From Glaciozyma antarctica PI12 (Eukaryota; Basidiomycota; Microbotryomycetes; Kriegeriales; Camptobasidiaceae): DNA of 64,000 nucleotides. The stretch spans positions 1-64,000 of the forward strand of contig KZ627153.1 in assembly GCA_002917775.1 (NCBI GenBank). The letters run 5' to 3'. Position 1 is the stretch's first letter. The number at the start of each line of letters is the position of its first letter. Below, piece after piece: positions 19,303 through 35,381 of the stretch. A program made the position numbers and the translations under genes. The notes below the pieces were generated by a model. That model did not search any database. It had not been told where the DNA came from and saw only the letters and a program-made list of their open reading frames with translations.

Positions 19303-21464
19303 TCACCCATCGCCCTTCACCCATCGCATTACCGCCCTTGCAGCGCTCACCGCGGCCGATTTCGGCAGGAGGGGAGAGAGGGCTAGGTAGAGTTCGAAAG
19401 ACAAGGTCGTCTGCGCGTCGTTAGCAACGGCGAAAGGAGGAGAAGGAGGGACGGACCCAGCCGAGAACTGCTTCGTGAGCGGTGCGGAGGTAGATGAGCT
19501 TTGAAGGTGGGCGGGCGTGGAGAGAGTCGTGGAGGTGTTGGTAGAGGGTTATTAGGCTGTCGAGGGGGTCAGCGAAGTGAGGAGAAAGGGTGGGAGGACG
19601 CACCGGAGCTTGTTCTCCTCCTGCTCGTAATCGCCTTCGTACGCTGGGAAAGTGACTTGAACGAACGTCTTGGATTTGTACATGAAGTGCCTCAAGCCCG
19701 GTATCGCCAATTCCGCTGCGCACATCAGCCTCGGTCCTCGTAGAAAAAGGAGAGAAGGACTCACCCAGCGAATAATCCTGCGCCCCCGCCATGAACCTCT
19801 TCCCTCTTCAGCAGTCCCCCTTCACACAACCTCTTCTTCACTCCCACTCCCCACTCCCTCATCCTCTCAAACCCCTCCCTCTCCCCACCCAGCAGTACGA
19901 CCCCCGTCTTCCCACTAACAAAACTGATATAAGCATGCAAGAACCCCGCGCTGTTGTACCGGGGTAGGCAGATGGGGATCCAGGATTCGCTGTGAGGGGT
20001 GCGGAAGGCTGCGGAAGAGAGGAGGGTGGAGAGGAGGAGGTGGAGGTCGGTTGGGTGGACGGAGTGGGAGGAGGGTCGCAGGAGGGTTACGAGGCGGGAG
20101 GAGGAGAGGACGAGGGCGTAGAGGAGGTCCTGTGGGTTTGGTTAGCGGGTGAGCGGAGGCGAGATGTAGGGAAAACAAACTTTGGTGGACGGTGGTGCGA
20201 GGGCTTTGGCGACGAGGGAGCGTGTGAAGGAGTCGAGGCGGTAGACTTCGAGAGACGAGGTAAGGATTGGGAGAGAGGTCTGGAGAGTGGCGACGAGGTT
20301 GGTAAAGAAGGGTTCGGTGCCTGGTTCGTTTTCGTGAGCGTGTGTATGGCAAGGAGGAGGATGAAAGCACCCTCGAGCAGTCGGCGGAGATCAAAGTTGG
20401 AACGCTTCGCAAAGATCGCTTGCAGCTGGGAGAGGGTGACGACGCTGAGGACTTGGAGGTAGAGGTACTCGAGGTGATTCCGGAGCTGTGTCTTGTGATT
20501 AGCTGCGGGAATCGCAGTGGAGAAGAACGAGCCGCACGACGGATTCCGGCTCGCCCCAGTCGGAGACGCAGACGAGGTAGAGCGGAGGCTTGAGGAGGAA
20601 TGCGAGTTTTGTCGAGCCGGCGTCGACATATCTGCACCACACGTTTCAGCACACATTCAGCTTGAGGATCGGATCTCACGCACCGGAGCTTGTCTCCCTC
20701 GTCGGCAAAGATGGAGATGATGGCTTGCATCACTCCGACGTAGCCTGTCGCCTCTTCCTCGTCCGAGTCTCTGCAGTCGGGTCGGTCAAGAGCAGGCTGT
20801 GTAAAAGGAACGAACGCACGTGGTAAAGATGAGCTTGCCAGCGGTGGAGAGGATAAAGTAGCGGCGAGGAGAGTAGCGCGTCTTAGGAGGTAGAGCTGCG
20901 TGTCGCTGGGTCAGCTCAAGTCCTCCGGAGCCAGAGGAGCGCGCCTACGCAATTCTGAAAGGTCTTCCAGTGCTCCTGCAGTCGGAATCAGCTCAACACT
21001 CCTGCCCCCGCACGCAAGCTGGACTCACCAACTCCCCTGACCTTGCTCACCTCCCTCCCCCGACTCTCGCTCCGTCTCAGCTGAGCTCTCAACATATCCC
21101 TCGGGTCCACACTCCCCTCCTCCCTCCCCACTACCTCCCCCTCGTCCTCACTCTCCTCCTCCACCTCCGGCTGAGCCAGCAACACCCCCTCCAGCTGTCG
21201 TTCCTTTCCCTTTCCTCCCACGCGTTCAAGCAAGCTCTCGAATTCGCTGCTGGCATCACTTTCGGCGTCGTCCTCTTTGCGCGGAGGAGGAGAGAGGGCG
21301 GCAGGAGAGAGGGAGGCGAGGCTGCTGCTGCGTGGGAGGTGCCGAGGTGGGGTCGGAGCTGAGAGGGAAGGGGCTGAGAGGGACGAGGAGGGGACTGGAG
21401 TGTGAGCTCTTCTCAGCAGGGAAGGCAGCTTCGAGGAGCTCGGTGAAGGATCCGAAGAGGGCAT
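19303..21464 (-). CDS. MON1: Vacuolar fusion protein MON1
   Basis: Mon1 forms with Ccz1 the exchange factor that activates Rab7/Ypt7 on late endosomes and vacuoles. Eleven exons (21464-21029, 20975-20949, 20895-20820, 20770-20684, 20631-20538, 20485-20371, 20320-20181, 20129-19765, 19715-19604, 19556-19457, 19410-19303) give about 552 residues. A disordered N-terminus precedes longin-type segments: YFILSTAGKLIF, GVMQAIISIFADEGDKLR, QVLSVVTLSQLQAIF, NFDLRRLLEGTEPFF, then AGFLHAYISFV and ELAIPGLRHFMYKSKTFVQV, all characteristic of Mon1. Near 19795-19815 the frame shifts by one base between the LLGGEREGFERMREW frame and the MAGAQDYSLAELAIPG frame with no room for an intron. The gene ends 88 bp from the convergent SDR gene. 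Confidence 0.9.
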
Positions 21465-21727
21465 CGAGCGAAGGGGACAGAGAGCTCCTCGCCTTCAACG
21501 TCTCATGTCCTCTTGCCCTCATCCTCCGCCAGCTTCACCTCGAACGTTCTCACTACAGAACTCAGCACTACAGTCAGGACAGGTCACTTGGCCCCTTGCA
21601 TGATCGTAAGCTCGTAGCCCGATCCCCACTTACCTCGCTCTCATCGGATCTAACTCCTTCCTATCGAGAACAGCCAACCCGTCGACTATCCTCCCTAATC
21701 GCTCACTTCCGCCCCTCAGGACGCACC

Positions 21728-22462
21728 ATGGCCCCCGTTCCCGCCATCCAAAAGATCAACAACCACGAAGAATACGTCACGGACGGCATCCCCAGCCCCT
21801 CGTCGCTCCTCCCCTCCCCCCTCACCCAGTTCTCCGCCTGGTTCTCCGAAGCTCAGGCCGCCGTACCGGAGCCAGAGGCGTTCGCACTCTCGACCGTCTC
21901 CGATTCGGGGATCCCATCGACGCGGGTCGTCCTCCTCAAGCGAGTCGATGAACGCGGATTCGTCTTCTTCACCAACTACGAATCGCGCAAGGGCGTCGAA
22001 CTGTTCGGAAAGAACGGGGACAAGAGTGGATACGCGAGCATGGCGTTCTACTGGCGGGATCAGCACCGGAGCGTGAGGGTCGTCGGGCGTGCCGAGAAGG
22101 TCAGCGAGGAGGAGACGAAGGAGTACTTCGAGGGCCGGCCGGTTGGATCGCGCGTTGGAGCGTGGGCGAGTAGGCAGAGTACGGTTCTGCAGGGCCGCGA
22201 GGAACTCGAGGAGAACGTCAAGGCGATCGAGGAGCGATTCGGCGTCAAGGGGGAGGCGTCGGCGGTCGATGTAGGCCCGGCTGGAACGAAGGGGACTGAG
22301 GAGGCAGAGATTCCTGTACCGCCGTTCTGGGGTGGAGTCAGGATCGTACCGTTCGAGGTCGAGTTCTGGATGGGACGGGAGAGCAGGCTTCATGATCGGA
22401 TGAGGTACACGCGCAAGGAGGGGAGTGAGGGTGAGTGGAAGGTGGTTAGGCTGTCCCCTTAG
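21728..22462 (+). CDS. PDX3: Pyridoxamine 5'-phosphate oxidase
   Basis: A single-exon gene of 244 residues. The enzyme oxidises pyridoxine or pyridoxamine 5'-phosphate to pyridoxal 5'-phosphate with FMN and oxygen. Diagnostic segments run in family order: PEAFALSTVSDSGIPSTRVV, LKRVDERGFVFFTNYESRKG (FMN site), ASMAFYWRDQHRSVRVVGRA, VGSRVGAWASRQST and, at the C-terminus, FWMGRESRLHDRMRYTR, which binds substrate. ATG 21728 stands in a good CACCATGG context; the frame continues upstream to 21332 but without a nearby ATG. It is divergent from MON1, 263 bp apart. It is the only clearly intronless gene among the conserved ones here. Confidence 0.96.
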   Translation: MAPVPAIQKINNHEEYVTDGIPSPSSLLPSPLTQFSAWFSEAQAAVPEPEAFALSTVSDSGIPSTRVVLLKRVDERGFVFFTNYESRKGVELFGKNGDKSGYASMAFYWRDQHRSVRVVGRAEKVSEEETKEYFEGRPVGSRVGAWASRQSTVLQGREELEENVKAIEERFGVKGEASAVDVGPAGTKGTEEAEIPVPPFWGGVRIVPFEVEFWMGRESRLHDRMRYTRKEGSEGEWKVVRLSP

Positions 22463-22620
22463 ATCCAGTCACACACACACACGTATTAGTACTCTTATTG
22501 CATCCCAGCTCAACCAATTATCGAGAGAGAGATCAACCTCGCTAGCGAAACGGAGCTCCCTCGGGCCTCGCCGCCGTCGTTCAGCTTCCTCCTTTTCATC
22601 CCTACCGCACGCCCTTCCAG

Positions 22621-23691
22621 ATGTCATCCCGCGACCTCCCACCGCACCGCCGCTCTCCAGTCCCCTCCTCCTCCCGCCGGCGCTCCCGTTCACCCCGCCG
22701 CTCCCCGCCCCCTCCTCGTCGGCGCTCCCGCTCCCCACACAGGAACGACGACCGGGATTCCTACCGCCCGGACTCACGACGCGACGAGCCAGACCGGCGA
22801 GGTGGATACGGTGGAGATCGAGGAGGCGAACGCGCAGGAGGAGGGCGGGAAGAGCGAGGAGGGAGGGAGAGACGGCGTTCTCCTCCTCCTGCACCAGCAG
22901 GCGACGGTGGCTGGGGTGTCCGCGGTGCCTCCCCCGGTCGACCTTCTCTCGCTCTTGCGCTCCCCTCCCAGGCTTCGTTGGCGGGAGGACCAGAGGAAGG
23001 CCCTCCGGCGATCAAGGTTGTTGAGCCTAACTTTGCGCCTTCGGGGGCTTTGGCGGCGGAGACGAATACGTTTCAAGGAGTAGTGTTGAAGTATAATGAG
23101 CCGCCTGAGGCGCGGACACCGGTTAGGAGCTGGAGGCTGTATGTGTTCAAGGGGAAGGAGCAGGTTGGTGAGTCCGTTTCAGTTGGTGGTGCGGTGGGAG
23201 GGAGCTGATGACAGTTCAGATCTGTTCCATGTGCATAAGCAGTCGGCTTACCTGGTGGGGAGGGATAGGATCGTGAGTCCTTGTCGGAGGGGGAGGAGGA
23301 GGAGGAGTTGACGGCTTGAGCAGGTCGCGGACATCCCTGTGGACCACCCTTCGACGTCCAAGCAGCACGCAGTACTGCAGTTCCGCCAGGTGATCGAGCG
23401 GAACGAGTTTGGCGAGACAAAGAGCTTGACCAAGTGAGCCTCGCCCCTCGCCGTCGTGGAGCGCGAGCTGATGGCCTCGCTTTCGTGTGCAGACCTTTTG
23501 TTATCGACCTTGATTCGGCGAATGGGACGACGGTGAACGATGAGATGGTCCCCCCGTCGAGGTACTACGAGCTCAAGTCGGGAGATGGTGAGTTTTTGCC
23601 TGGTGCATGGTCCTGCGGGCGAGCTAACGGCCTCGCAGTCCTCAAGTTTGCGTTCTCAACGAGGGAGTACGTGCTGCTGGCCGAGTCGTGA
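22621..23691 (+). CDS. PML1: SNIP1/Pml1-type FHA-domain splicing protein
   Basis: Five exons (22621-23167, 23220-23272, 23324-23433, 23493-23587, 23639-23691) give 285 residues. The first half is an Arg/Ser/Pro-rich RS-like region (RRRSRSPRRSPPPPRRRSRS). The second half is a forkhead-associated domain: LYVFKGKE, DLFHVHKQSAYLVGRDR, IPVDHPSTSKQHAVLQFR (phosphothreonine-binding Ser/His), IDLDSANGTTVNDE and KFAFSTREYVLL. This is the layout of human SNIP1 and yeast Pml1, the FHA subunit of the RES complex that retains unspliced pre-mRNA in the nucleus and aids activation of the spliceosome. Assignment rests on the FHA core, which is near-diagnostic. All exon joins keep phase. Confidence 0.92.
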
Positions 23692-24199
23692 GCGCATACG
23701 AGCAATTTTGGAATCGACGGTTGGCTCGAGGGATCTGCATCTGCTGCTGTGCTCCGCTTCGCTTCTTCCCGTCCTCCGCGTTGCGCACGCCTTTTGAGCC
23801 TCGAAAGATCGTGAGCAGGACGCATCGTAGTGAACCGCCCCCAGAGCGACGGGTCTGCGAGCTCCTTCCTCGAATCTTACGGCTGGGAACGAGATAGCGA
23901 GGTGCGAAGCGAGCGCCAGTCCGAAGCTGGCTCGAAGCTCGAAGGCTGCGAAACGTACGCTTGAGAACCGCTCGGAGAGAATGCCGCCCAGGGACCTCTG
24001 AGAGCGCGAGCGAGCTTCGCGAAGCAGAAAGAAGTCTCCCGCCATCTTTCAAATACCAAGTCCATTAATCATCGTTCCGCCTATACAACAAGCATAGCGC
24101 CAGTCCTCTGCGCCAACATCTCATCAGCCGCGCTCGAGCCCATGCTCGAAAGAGGGACGAACAGTGTCTGTAATCCTACCTCGCTCTAGCTCTCTCCCC
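23692..24199. other. Intergenic region, convergent gene ends
   Basis: This 508-bp gap separates the convergent 3' ends of the SNIP1-like gene and ROT1. It contains no gene I can support. Three short GCTCGAAGGCT/AAGCTCGAAGG-like words around 23925-23945 are the only local repetition noticed. Confidence 0.45.
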
Positions 24200-26295
24200 T
24201 CAGTTCAAGATCGGTACCGAGCCGTTCCTGCGCACATGCGATCAGCTGGCGCTTGAGAGCGAAGGAGAGAGGACGTACGCGGCGGCGGACAGCGAAATAG
24301 TCGGCAACATGGTCGGCGGGCGAACCGTCAAGAACAGCCTGTATCTGCGCATCAGCATACATCTCATACTAACTCAGCGAACGACGTACCTGGGGAACAA
24401 GCTCCCATCGAACCTGTACAGCTGAAGCATGTACGCGGCATGATGAATATCGATCGTGATCGTCCAGCCATTGAAGAGCGAGAATTGGGAGTAGTACGTC
24501 AAGACCTGTGTCGTCGCCGCACAAGGATCCTGAACCTGAATCCTCCCATCCGCTTCGAACTCCTTAGGGTCCATAGTGAGAGATCCGTTGGGGTGGAAAG
24601 CGTAGCGACCGTGTTGCCAGATGACGACGGCTGTGGCGCAGTGTGGCTCCGAGGCTGCGACGGGGAGTGAGTGGGGAAGATGTGGAGGGAGGGACGGAGG
24701 GACGGACCGTTGCCGTTGAAGCGGTATTGCGCTTCTTCAAAGTAGCCGTCGTCGGTGAAGGAGAAGGCGATTCCCGTGTTGGCGGGGTAGGTGAACGGCT
24801 TCTCGTTGTTCATCGGGTCGGCGAAGCCCTGTGGAAGTTAGGAGTCAGCGAGGGCATTCGGGCTGAGAACCAGCGGATGACCAGAAGGGGGAAATGCTGG
24901 CCGGAGCGTCGCGGCGACTATATCTCGAGTCGCCTTCGAGCGAGTTCAAAGGCAGCGCGAGAAAAGGCTCGATGCGACCTCGCCCAGAAAAACGGAAATC
25001 ACCGCGGGCTTCTCGCCGAGAAGGCTGGCACAGCTACACGCACAGGCGCAGGAAGACTCCAGCTTCTACCTCGACCATCACTCGACGTGGCGTTTTGAAC
25101 GCCAACGACTGCGGTGGTACAGGCGACGGCAAGCTTCCCCCTCTGAGCTGCAGCCGGCTTCTCACCTGTGTCGTCTCCTCCGTTCGGCGAGCTGAGACGG
25201 CCAAACCGGCTTCATCCCGGCGCAAAGTCAAGGTGATCGGACGTACGACGCGTGCCAACACAGAGGAACGCAACGCAACACAGAGGACGCAACACAGAGG
25301 AACGAACGTCGAGGGCGACAAATGACCTTTGCGGTGGAGAGCTCGTGCTGAACCGCTTCCTCCATACGTCAAGGACAGCCTGCAAGTACCTCCTGCAGCC
25401 ACACAAATCACCTGAGCGCTGCTTCAGACCGGCGGGCAGGCCCTCCTGCCGCGTCTGCACACGAGCGGGCAACGAGCCCTGGTCGACGGTGGGAGTCGAG
25501 GAAGCTCTATTACCATCTACGCGCTCCCAAAGAGCTTTGGAGGCGGAGGGGACGGTGTAGAGCAGCGTACCTCCTCCCGTCGTCGTTCTGACGGATCGCG
25601 AGGCCAAGACTGGGCGCGGCGCTGAGGGTCGTCTGTTCGAGAAAGAAGAGGAATGGTTGACGGCAATGTCACATCCGCAGCCTATCAAGCATGGCGCTCG
25701 ACAGACGAACGGGCGTACGCCCCCGCATGGCCTCCCTCCTCCCACCTTGAAGCCCACGAAGGCGGTGCTGACTTCGCTGGTCCACTGTGGAACAGCGCGT
25801 ACAACTGCGGACCCCTCTTCTCAAGACAAAGAGAGTGGAGCACAGCTGGTTCGACGACAGAGGGAACCAGCGACCTTGCCCCGCCAGAAGTCGAGCGCCG
25901 AGAGAGGGAGAGCCAGGAGTAGGTCGACCGACTCGATCCTGCTCTGCCCCGCCTCATCTCGCCCTCGTGTTCTTCCCTGTGCACTGTGTCCCCTAGCGAA
26001 TGCGCCAGCCTCCAGAGCGAGCGAGCGCCTCCACCACCGAGAGTGCAACAGCCAACACGGCTTCTCCGACCTCGGATGAGGTTGAGAGACCAGTGCGTCC
26101 CCCTCCCCCCCTCCTCTCAGCCCCCTAGAACCACGTAACGCGACTCACCGGCCCAGTGACGACTGATCCACTGCCCGTACTCCAAGTGCCTGAAATGCCC
26201 GTTGCGTTCGAAGTGAAGTCCTGGGCGGAGGAGGGGGAGGCGGTGAGGAGGAGGAGGGAGAGAAGGGAAGCGAGGGAGGGTCGGAGGGAGATCAT
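24200..26295 (-). CDS. ROT1: Rot1-family ER protein for cell-wall biogenesis
   Basis: Exons 26295-26149, 24828-24708, 24655-24391, 24344-24279 and 24227-24200 give 208 residues. Yeast Rot1 is an essential ER chaperone needed for beta-1,6-glucan synthesis. A signal peptide (MISLRPSLASLLSLLLL) precedes the mature domain GISGTWSTGSGSVVTGPGF, then IAFSFTDDGYFEEAQYRF, AVVIWQHGRYAFHPNGSL, DGRIQVQDPCA, TIDIHHAAYMLQLYRFDGS and a PPTMLPT end, closely following the family. An in-frame ATG at 26385 would add 30 Asp/Asn-rich residues and is less likely. The first intron is 1,320 nt, against 48-65 nt for the others. No C-terminal membrane helix is seen in this model, unlike yeast Rot1. Confidence 0.9.
24829..26148 (-). 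other. Unusually long intron 1 of ROT1
   Basis: The donor GTGAGT at 26148 and the acceptor (CTGAC branch, CCACAG) at 24829 are canonical and the flanking exons join in frame at ...VVTGP/GFADP. The 1,320-nt interior has no recognisable gene; around 25258-25310 it holds imperfect repeats of CACAGAGGAACGCAA. Inserted DNA within an ordinary 55-nt intron is the simplest idea, but I could not see terminal repeats or a target duplication. Confidence 0.7.
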
Positions 26296-27260
26296 GTCGT
26301 TGTCGTTGTCGTTGTCGTCGTCGGCGTCGGCGGGAGTGAGACGGCGAGGAGGGAGGGGCGGCGAGAAGGAGCAGACGATCGTCAACTTCCAAGTTTGTTA
26401 CTTTTGACTACAAACTCGAAATTCAAAGTAGCAAAGTTTGTAGTCTCAGACAGGCTCTCCCTCGTTCCCCCTTCTTGGTCCTCCCTCGACTCGCTCTCGC
26501 TGGGCCAAATCAACTCAAGCTGGCGAATCCAAAGTTCAGATTCGCAGGGCCTGCACCTGCAGGACCAAGAGGAGGATGAGGATCGACCGGCTCAGCCTCG
26601 ATCGAGCGGAGAAGGTCCAGTCAACAACAACCCACCTCGCCCTCAACCGGAGCTTCGAGGAGGAGTCAGTGGCGCGGTAGTGAGGACTACGAGTGCAGTG
26701 GGTTAGTGGCGAGTGCGTGGTTGGTGCTGGGTGGGAGCGGAGTAGGAGCGGAACGGGAGGGAAGGTGCGACTCGCGTCTCAGTCTCGGGAGGGAGGGAGG
26801 GGACGGCGAGAGGGCTTCTTCAAGACCTTCAGGATGCTCTTCTGCTGTGTATTTGGGTGAAGGTCGAGTCGAGGCGGCGCTTGCCTGAGGTCTTCCCTGG
26901 TGGCGCGACCCGACTTGGCTTGTTGACCCAGTCGCGTCTGCACCCACATCGACGGGCCTTGTGGTCTCTCCTGGTCAGGCAGGTCATTTTCAAACGTGCC
27001 CTTCGTGCGTCTCCTGACGTTTCAGACATCGTTGGAGACTTCGGAATCGCGTCGTTGTGCGAAAACGTGACCGACCTGGTCTCTAGCTCTTCCAGCTCTT
27101 CTGCGCGAACCCCAGCTTGTTTGGGGTGTAGCCTGATGAGCTAGGGAGGCAAGGATCCTCTTGGATATCTGCGGCGGGAGACACGGGGACGCGATGGGAG
27201 GGAGCACCTCGACCTGCTTTCGTACGCGCTCGAAGGCGAGGAATCGTGCCAGGTAGCCGT
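26296..27260. promoter_or_regulatory. Divergent region ROT1/RecQ helicase
   Basis: A 965-bp gap. The (GTCGTT)n array at 26298-26330 lies just inside it, upstream of the ROT1 start. A near-perfect local inverted repeat, ACTTCCAAGTTTGT and related ACAAACT/AGTTTGT words, spans 26388-26440. No gene is supported. Confidence 0.45.
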
Positions 27261-31611
<4,351 letters not shown>

Positions 31612-31862
31612 TCGTCGTCGTTTGTTCTCCTCTGTCGCTTTTTTTTTCGCATTTGTCAATCGCAGTTTGCTTGCATCGTATTCGTGCTGCTTTGCCGGGA
31701 ATCGCCAGAGTCGAGAGGGAAGGGGGTGTCTCAGCGAGCTCGTTCGCGAAGTTTGGGCGCAAAAATCTCCGCAAGCCGCGACTCGTCCTCTCCCACTCCC
31801 ACTCCTCTCCAGCTCACTGCAGCTCGCCAGCTAGTCGTCAGTAGCCACTTCAGTAACCCAGG

Positions 31863-34800
31863 ATGGCACCGAGCCACGTAGTCTTCGGAGACGACGGCGC
31901 ACAAGCTCCCAAATACGCGTCGACCTCGACCGCCTCTCCCTCCACCTCGAAACGCCCTCTCCACACCGCCAACCCCAACAGCACACCTCTCTCGAAGCGA
32001 CCGCGCGTAGCACACTTTACGGAGGAGGACGAGGAGGAGCGGGATGGGCTGAGGAAGGCGAGCGCGAGCAAGGGGAAGGGGAAGCTGGCGCAGGAGAAGG
32101 AGCAGAGGAAGGTGGAGGCAGAGAGGCTGAAGCCTGGGAGGACGCAGCTGCCGATTTGGGAAGGTGAGTGTGCGCTTCCGCTTGAGTACAGCTCGTTGGA
32201 GCAAGTGTGGAGGGAGGGGGGTGGTGCAGAGCGAGGAGCACCGGCCTTGAGGGAGAAAGGTGCCTCCACCAGTGGTCCTGCACACGCTGGAGAGGCTCTG
32301 CTGCTGCTCTCAGACCCACTTGGTGATGTTGGCAACGCTACGAGAGCTGACTTGCGTACCTCTTCTTTGTCCAGGCCAAACCGCCATCCTCGAAGCTCTC
32401 AAGGCGAACCCTACGATCGTTATCCTGGGAGAGACTGGATCTGGAAAGACTACTCGTACGTCCCTAAGCTACCCCCTTGCCAGCCCGCTAACCCTCGTCG
32501 TGCCGCAGAGGTCCCCCAATTCCTACTCCACTCCTCAATCCCCTGCGCTCGCCCTCGCATCGCCGTCACCCAGCCTCGTCGAGTGGCAGCCACCTCTCTC
32601 GCCGTTCGCGTTTCCGCCGAAGTTGGTTGTGGTCTCGGAGGACTAGTTGGTTACACGGTGCGGTTCGACGACCGCTCGTCGGAGAAGACGCGCTTGAAGT
32701 ACTTGACGGACGGCGCGCTGCTGGCGGAGATGCTGGGCGACCGGGATTTGGAGCGATACGAGGTCGTCGTGCTGGATGAGGCGCACGAGAGGAGCTTGAG
32801 GACGGACATGTTGATGGGGTTCCTCAAGGGGTGCCAGGAACGGCGGAGGGCGAAGGTCGCGCAGTGGGTCAAGAAGGTGGCGAAGGAGGATGAGGGAATG
32901 CGGCCGCCGTCGGAGCTCAAGATCATCGTCATGAGTGCTACGATTGATGCGCAGAGATTCAGCAACTTCTTTGACAAGTGGGTGATTCGCTGCGAAGGGA
33001 CGTAGCGAGGTGCTGATTCGCGCGACTTCAAGGGCCCCGGTCTTGTACGTCAAGGGACGGCAGTACCCCGTCAAAATCCTCTATGCAGCAGAGCCAGTGA
33101 CAGACTACATCGAAGCGGCGCTCAAGACCGTCTTCCAGTGCCACATGCAGCGTCCTCCAGGCGACATTCTCGTCTTCCTCCCAGGTTCGTCCGCGTCTGC
33201 TTCCCTGATGCTCTCATCTCACCCCGCACGACCGCAGGACAAGATGATATCGAGGGCCTCGCGGCGTCTATCAAGGCCTACCTCCCCGACCTGGCGAAGT
33301 CCCACCCACAGGCCTCCGACGTGCGTCCCTCTCTTTCCCCATCTCCCTTACCATTAGTGACCCTGCGGTCGCAGATTCTCGTCTGCCCTCTCTACGCCCG
33401 CCTTTCTCCCGCCGAGCAGGCGAAAGCGTTCGCCATCACCCCTCCCAAGACGCGCAAGATCATCCTCTCTACCAACGTCGCCGAGACGTCCGTCACGATC
33501 CCAGGAGTCAAATACGTGATCGATTCGGGGCTGGCGAAGGAGAAGGAGTACCATGCGGGAGTCGGTGAGTGCTTTCGCTTTCGAACGTGGTGGAGGGAGC
33601 TGATTGAGGCTGCGCAGGAATCGACACGCTCATCACGGAGAGCATCAGTCAATCTTCGGCAAAGCAAAGGACTGGTCGTGCTGGTCGCGAGGTGCGCTCC
33701 CTTCTCCTCTACGAGTAGGATAGTCCTGACCTCGTCACCCTTGAACAGAGCGCCGGCGTCTGCTACCGCCTCTACACCGAAACCGCCTTTATCGCTCTCC
33801 CTCGCACCACTAAGCCCGAGATCCAGCGCGTCAGTCTGACGTTCGCCATTCTCCACCTCTTTGCCAGCGGACAGGAGGACGTCTGGTCGTTCGCCTTCAT
33901 GGACCGCCCAGCGAAGGAGTCCAGTACGTCCTGCGCCTTCTCCTCCCTTCCTCCTCCAGCTAACCCTCGACCGCGCAGTCCAACAAGCTCTCCTCACTCT
34001 CCACGGCCTCGGTGCTCTCTCCGCCAAAGGTCGCATCACCCCCGTCGGTCGTTCGATGGCCTCCCTCCCCCTCGAACCTATCTACGCCCGCGTCCTCCTC
34101 GCCTCTTTCGAGCTTGGCTGCCCGCGCGACATCATCGACCTCGTCGCTCTCCTCGGCGCTCGCGATTCCCTTCTCATCAACAATGCCGCCTCGCGAGATG
34201 CGGCGAACAAGGCTCGGAAAAAGTTCGTTCATCGTTCTGGGGATCACTGGACGTTGCTCAACATCCTACGGGCGTACGAGGACGTCGAAGGGCCCGAAAA
34301 GGCTTCGTGGTGCCGGGAGAACTTTATCAATTCGCGTGCGATGGGACAAGTGCTCGAGACGAGGAAGCAGTTGGTGGAGCGATGTGGGCGACTGGGATTG
34401 GATCCGAGCGCGAGTACGGGAGACGATGAGGAGCCGGTGCTGAGTGCATTGGTGGCGGGGTTGTTTGCGAATACGGCGATGCTGCAGCCTGATGGGTCGT
34501 ACAGGCATGCGTTGTCCAGGCAGGTGAGTCGTCTTGTCGTCTGTCCTCTGCGAACGGTGCTGATGTGGTTCGTGCAGGTCATTTCGATTCATCCAGGATC
34601 GGTTCTGCACAACAAAAAGGCGCCAGTGATTGTGTACGACGAGCTGGTGCGTCTTTCGCTATCTCTTGACTCGGGAGGGAGCTAACCTCGTCGGCGCAGG
34701 TCATGACGAGCAAGACGTACGCGAGGGGAGTGTCGACGATTCCTCTCTCTTGGTTGCGGACCAAGGTGCGCTACTGCTTTCATTCTTTCTTGCTGCGGGC

Positions 34801-34872
34801 ACTGATTGGCGCGCGGTACAGGCCCCTACGATCTTCAACGCGAAGGCGCCTCCTTCGTCGGTCGCGAGTTGA
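31863..34872 (+). CDS. DHR2: DEAH-box RNA helicase, Dhr2/DHX33 type
   Basis: Twelve exons (31863-32163, 32375-32455, 32509-32977, 33033-33184, 33238-33320, 33375-33564, 33618-33691, 33749-33923, 33979-34523, 34578-34646, 34700-34765, 34822-34872) give 751 residues, close to yeast Dhr2 (735), a nucleolar helicase for 18S rRNA processing. Motifs: [18 protein letters not shown] (I), TQPRRVAA (Ia), [17 protein letters not shown] (II, DEAH), IIVMSATID (III), LVFLPGQDDIE (IV), [20 protein letters not shown] (V) and QRTGRAGRE (VI). The winged-helix, ratchet and OB-fold regions follow, with [20 protein letters not shown] near the end. The basic, short N-terminus has no extra domain, which favours Dhr2 over Prp43, Prp22 or Prp2. 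The first intron is 211 nt, longer than the rest. Confidence 0.9.
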
Positions 34873-35381
34873 TGGAATGTCGACGCTGCGTTCTTCCCCC
34901 TCCACGCTTCCCGCTGCCCTGGCATTCACGGATTCTTCTGCGTCACAGTACGAAGATCTTTGGATCTGAAGCCAACCGCACGCTGCGAGTGGAGACATGC
35001 TCGCCTCGTCTTCGACGATTCGCGCAAGCTGGGCGGCTGCCGAGTTGCGAAAGCTGGGTCCTCTCTCGTTCTCCTTGGATAGCTGCAGCTGCGCATTGTT
35101 TACAAGGTCCAAGAGAGCTCTACACTCCTTCTTCGCGAAGGAGAAGCGCTTCCAGCCACACTTTATTCCACACTCGCGGCTGCGCGCTTGCTGCTTCGGA
35201 CTCTCCGAGCGTGTGCTGCTCTCCCTCTCCCCTCCACCTCACAACGCCCCTCGCCGCTCCTCAGCTGCTTCTCGTGCTTACTCGGCGTATTCGTCTCCGC
35301 CAACGCCTCGCAGAACCGTCGGCGCTCGACTCGTCTCCCCACCTCCTGAGCAGCAACTCCCTCCTCGGCCTTTCGTCCCCC
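34873..35381. other. Intergenic region DHR2-RHO2
   Basis: A 509-bp spacer between two genes in the same direction. It should contain the DHR2 terminator and the promoter of the Rho gene. No gene, repeat or RNA was recognised. Confidence 0.45.

Noticed and set aside
25252-25325. CACAGAGGAACGCAA repeats in the ROT1 intron as a mobile-element end
   Set aside because: Only a few imperfect copies, no inverted partner or target duplication seen.
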